Below, in pieces: positions 62,845 through 64,000 of a stretch of DNA of 64,000 nt (positions within the stretch are counted from its first letter, which is position 1; every line of letters starts with the position of its first letter). The stretch covers positions 5,580,001 through 5,644,000 of the forward strand of contig NZ_AP025739.1 of the NCBI RefSeq assembly GCF_003574315.2, given 5' to 3'. The notes beneath the pieces were generated by a model. It had not been told where the DNA came from. It was given only the letters and a program-made list of their open reading frames with translations, and searched no databases. Source of the stretch: Capsulimonas corticalis (lineage in GTDB: Bacteria > Armatimonadota > Armatimonadia > Armatimonadales > Capsulimonadaceae). The position numbers and the translations under genes were made by a program.

Positions 62845-62943
62845 CAAGCCCAAAAGACGAAGCGGCCGGGAGTTTTGTTCGGTCCAGGGTCTGGGTACAT
62901 TCGAGCAACACCGGCTTTCAAAGCCGGGATACAAGGAGATACG

Positions 62944-63294
62944 ATGCGTGAGATGATTCTGCGGCGACGCAGCCTGCCGGCCCTTGGACTCGCTGTCCTC
63001 TTGACAGCGTCCGCCCTGACGGGCTGTGGATCGAAAGGCGGCCAAGACACCGCCGCCTCCAATCCCAGCGCGGGGCAGGCCGGGGACGATGCTCTGATTG
63101 GAACTCAGGTTCAGAGCGCGGTCACCACGGATCCGAAGCTGGATGGAGCGGAGATCACGGCGGACGCCAAAGCGGGCGTCGTGACTCTGACCGGTACGGT
63201 CCCCGCCGCCGCCGGAAAAGCCGCGGCGGAAGAGGACGCAAAAAAAGTCGCCGGCGTGAAAAGCGTCGTGAATAGCCTCACCGTCAAGAAATAG
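62944..63294 (+). CDS. BON-domain lipoprotein
   Basis: The 116-residue protein has a lipoprotein signal peptide with lipobox LTGC (Cys28) and a BON domain ('DALIGTQVQSAVTTDPKLDG', 'VTLTGTVPAAAGKAAAEEDA', 'KSVVNSLTVKK'). BON domains bind phospholipid and occur in periplasmic envelope-stress proteins such as OsmY. ATG at 62944 has an AAGGAG SD. It precedes a stalk-domain gene by 11 bases, so both are probably co-transcribed. A short perfect hairpin (CCGGCTTT/AAAGCCGG) lies before the SD. Confidence 0.9.
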   Translation: MREMILRRRSLPALGLAVLLTASALTGCGSKGGQDTAASNPSAGQAGDDALIGTQVQSAVTTDPKLDGAEITADAKAGVVTLTGTVPAAAGKAAAEEDAKKVAGVKSVVNSLTVKK

Positions 63295-63305
63295 GAGCAC
63301 ATCCC

Positions 63306-63641
63306 ATGAGCTACACATTGAATGGACAGGCGGTCGCGTTGACCGAAGAACCGCATGAAAAAGACGGCGTCGTCTACGTGCCATTGAAAGAAGTCGTCAC
63401 CGCCCTCGGCGGAACGGTCACCTGGGACAACGAAACCAAGACCGCCGCCGCGACCATCGGCCAGTGGACGGCGACGTTCCAGATGGCGGAAAACACCGCG
63501 GACGTCAACGGCACCGCCGTGACATACTCCGCCCCGTCCTATGTCGACAACGGCGAACTCTACGTTCCCGTCGACTTCTTCCAGCAAGCCTACGGCTACA
63601 AACTCGCCGGCTCCGGCACGGATGTCTCGCTGTCGGTTTGA
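63306..63641 (+). CDS. Copper-amine-oxidase N-terminal (stalk)-domain protein
   Basis: The 111-residue protein has two stalk-domain motifs: 'EKDGVVYVPLKEVVTALGGTVTWDNETKT' near the start (family 'gr.lvPlR.i.e.lGa.v.wd..t..v') and 'DNGELYVPVDFFQQAYGYKL' later. The family is usually a secreted binding module with a signal peptide, but here none is visible. It lies 11 bases downstream of the BON lipoprotein gene. Function unknown. Confidence 0.85.
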   Translation: MSYTLNGQAVALTEEPHEKDGVVYVPLKEVVTALGGTVTWDNETKTAAATIGQWTATFQMAENTADVNGTAVTYSAPSYVDNGELYVPVDFFQQAYGYKLAGSGTDVSLSV

Positions 63642-63732
63642 CCTACCCCGAGGGCGCCCCTGGCGCTTCGCGCCACCCCCTCCCGCCGACGGAAAGGGGT
63701 AACTCTTATGAGGGCGGCCTGCAAAAACGAAA

Positions 63733-63769
63733 AATCCCCATCGCCAGCAATAAAGGCGATGGGGATTTC
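63733..63769 (-). terminator. Minus-strand terminator facing a gene beyond the right edge
   Basis: 14-bp perfect stem AAATCCCCATCGCC and complement, loop AGCAATAAA. On the minus strand it is followed by T-rich sequence, so it may end transcription coming from the right. Confidence 0.7.
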
Positions 63770-63862
63770 GTGTTTATAACTCTTTCCAGTTTGCTGGGAG
63801 TTCACTGGGAAGAGTGTGATCGCCTGCGATTTTTGGTCTTCCGTCCGGCACGGACGGTCGGC

Positions 63863-63941
63863 GCGAAGCGCCCCCAGCCCCGTAATTTATTGCGGGGTCC
63901 CTAATGCGAAGCGTCCCCAGCCGGGTAATTTATTGCCCGGT
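63863..63941. repeat. Two hairpin repeats with covarying stems and loop TAATTTATTG
   Basis: Two units (63863-63898 and 63906-63941) share GCGAAGCG(C/T)CCCCAG and the loop TAATTTATTG, but their stems differ together: CCCCG/CGGGG in one, CCGGG/CCCGG in the other. Covariation supports a structured repeat. Confidence 0.75.
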
Positions 63942-63944
63942 ACG

Positions 63945-63985
63945 CAAAAAACCTACCCCTGTGAGGGGGCGGGTCCCGCGTAGGT
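63945..63985 (-). terminator. Terminator for a gene entering from the right
   Basis: Outer stem ACCTAC/GTAGGT encloses GCGGGACCCGC and CCCCCTCACAGGGG hairpins. On the minus strand six T's follow. Confidence 0.75.
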
Positions 63986-64000
63986 CACTCCGTCACCATC

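Larger units (their letters stand above)
63642..64000. other. Gene-free 3' stretch rich in hairpins
   Basis: 359 bases without a convincing gene. In order: a GGCGCTTCGCGCCACCCC palindromic element (about 63648-63703) like that at 22158; a hairpin at 63733-63769; a small hairpin CCGTCCG/CGGACGG (63841-63857); the repeated TAATTTATTG hairpins at 63863-63941; and a terminator at 63945-63985. Confidence 0.7.

Noticed and set aside
62905-62932. Possible tRNA-like structure before the BON gene
   Set aside because: Only one short hairpin is present; no acceptor, anticodon or T-arm pattern.

Overview
The window is GC-rich (roughly 60%), densely coded bacterial chromosome with strong bias for codons ending in G or C, so many genes carry long open shadow frames. 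The gene mix suggests a Gram-negative-type free-living heterotroph, most likely an Armatimonadota (Capsulimonas-like) bacterium. This is inference from three things: a type IV/II pseudopilin beside a glycoside hydrolase, several secreted beta-helix/RICIN/LamG proteins, and a three-subunit SdhCAB. Taxonomy is not proven by the sequence.

Layout. 1-4.6 kb: secreted LamG/RICIN and beta-helix proteins. 4.7-10.1 kb: a minus-strand transglutaminase-MoxR-DUF4350-DUF4129-membrane protein cluster, then grpE. 11.1-16.2 kb: an accessory stretch with a tRNA-Leu, three identical tRNA-Gly(GCC) genes each followed by a related terminator, and small cargo genes (zinc ribbon, SUFU-like, VOC, SUKH-like, DUF4253, GNAT, ParDE). 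16.2-19.6 kb: flhF and flhA. 19.9-33.6 kb: central carbon metabolism (pgi, sdhCAB with a divergent LysR gene, sucC-DUF4177-sucD, acs), an MCP and an MBL-fold hydrolase. 33.9-36.8 kb: kelch protein, pterin dehydratase, dtd, TPR protein. 36.9-45.1 kb: a polysaccharide locus made of a beta-helix/RICIN/FnIII protein, a pseudopilin, a GH35 beta-galactosidase and a LacI regulator. 45.2-57.4 kb: two RCK/TrkA proteins, a ClpS-like protein, a class III aminotransferase, a CAP protein, coaX, dusB, two paralogous membrane proteins, ACT and DUF5658 proteins, recN, nadK and a TPR protein. 57.5-63.6 kb: glnA with a structured leader, a very large duplicated aspartic-protease protein, a BON lipoprotein and a stalk-domain protein.

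Most interesting points. (1) Two adjacent membrane proteins (50737-52620) carry an Asp in one predicted helix, a GPGD motif 45 residues later and a PAL-like motif after that, which is the arrangement of presenilin/signal-peptide-peptidase GxGD proteases. (2) The GH35 and pseudopilin promoters share a near-identical 22-bp near-palindrome centred on CACGTG at the transcription start, next to a LacI-family gene, which suggests a sugar-controlled pseudopilus and hydrolase regulon. (3) A 1145-residue protein holds four DSG/DTG motifs in two copies of a 513-residue module. (4) The tRNA-Gly/terminator units are interleaved with immunity-family genes. (5) glnA has a palindromic -10 region and an attenuator-like hairpin. 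Several genes appear to be leaderless.
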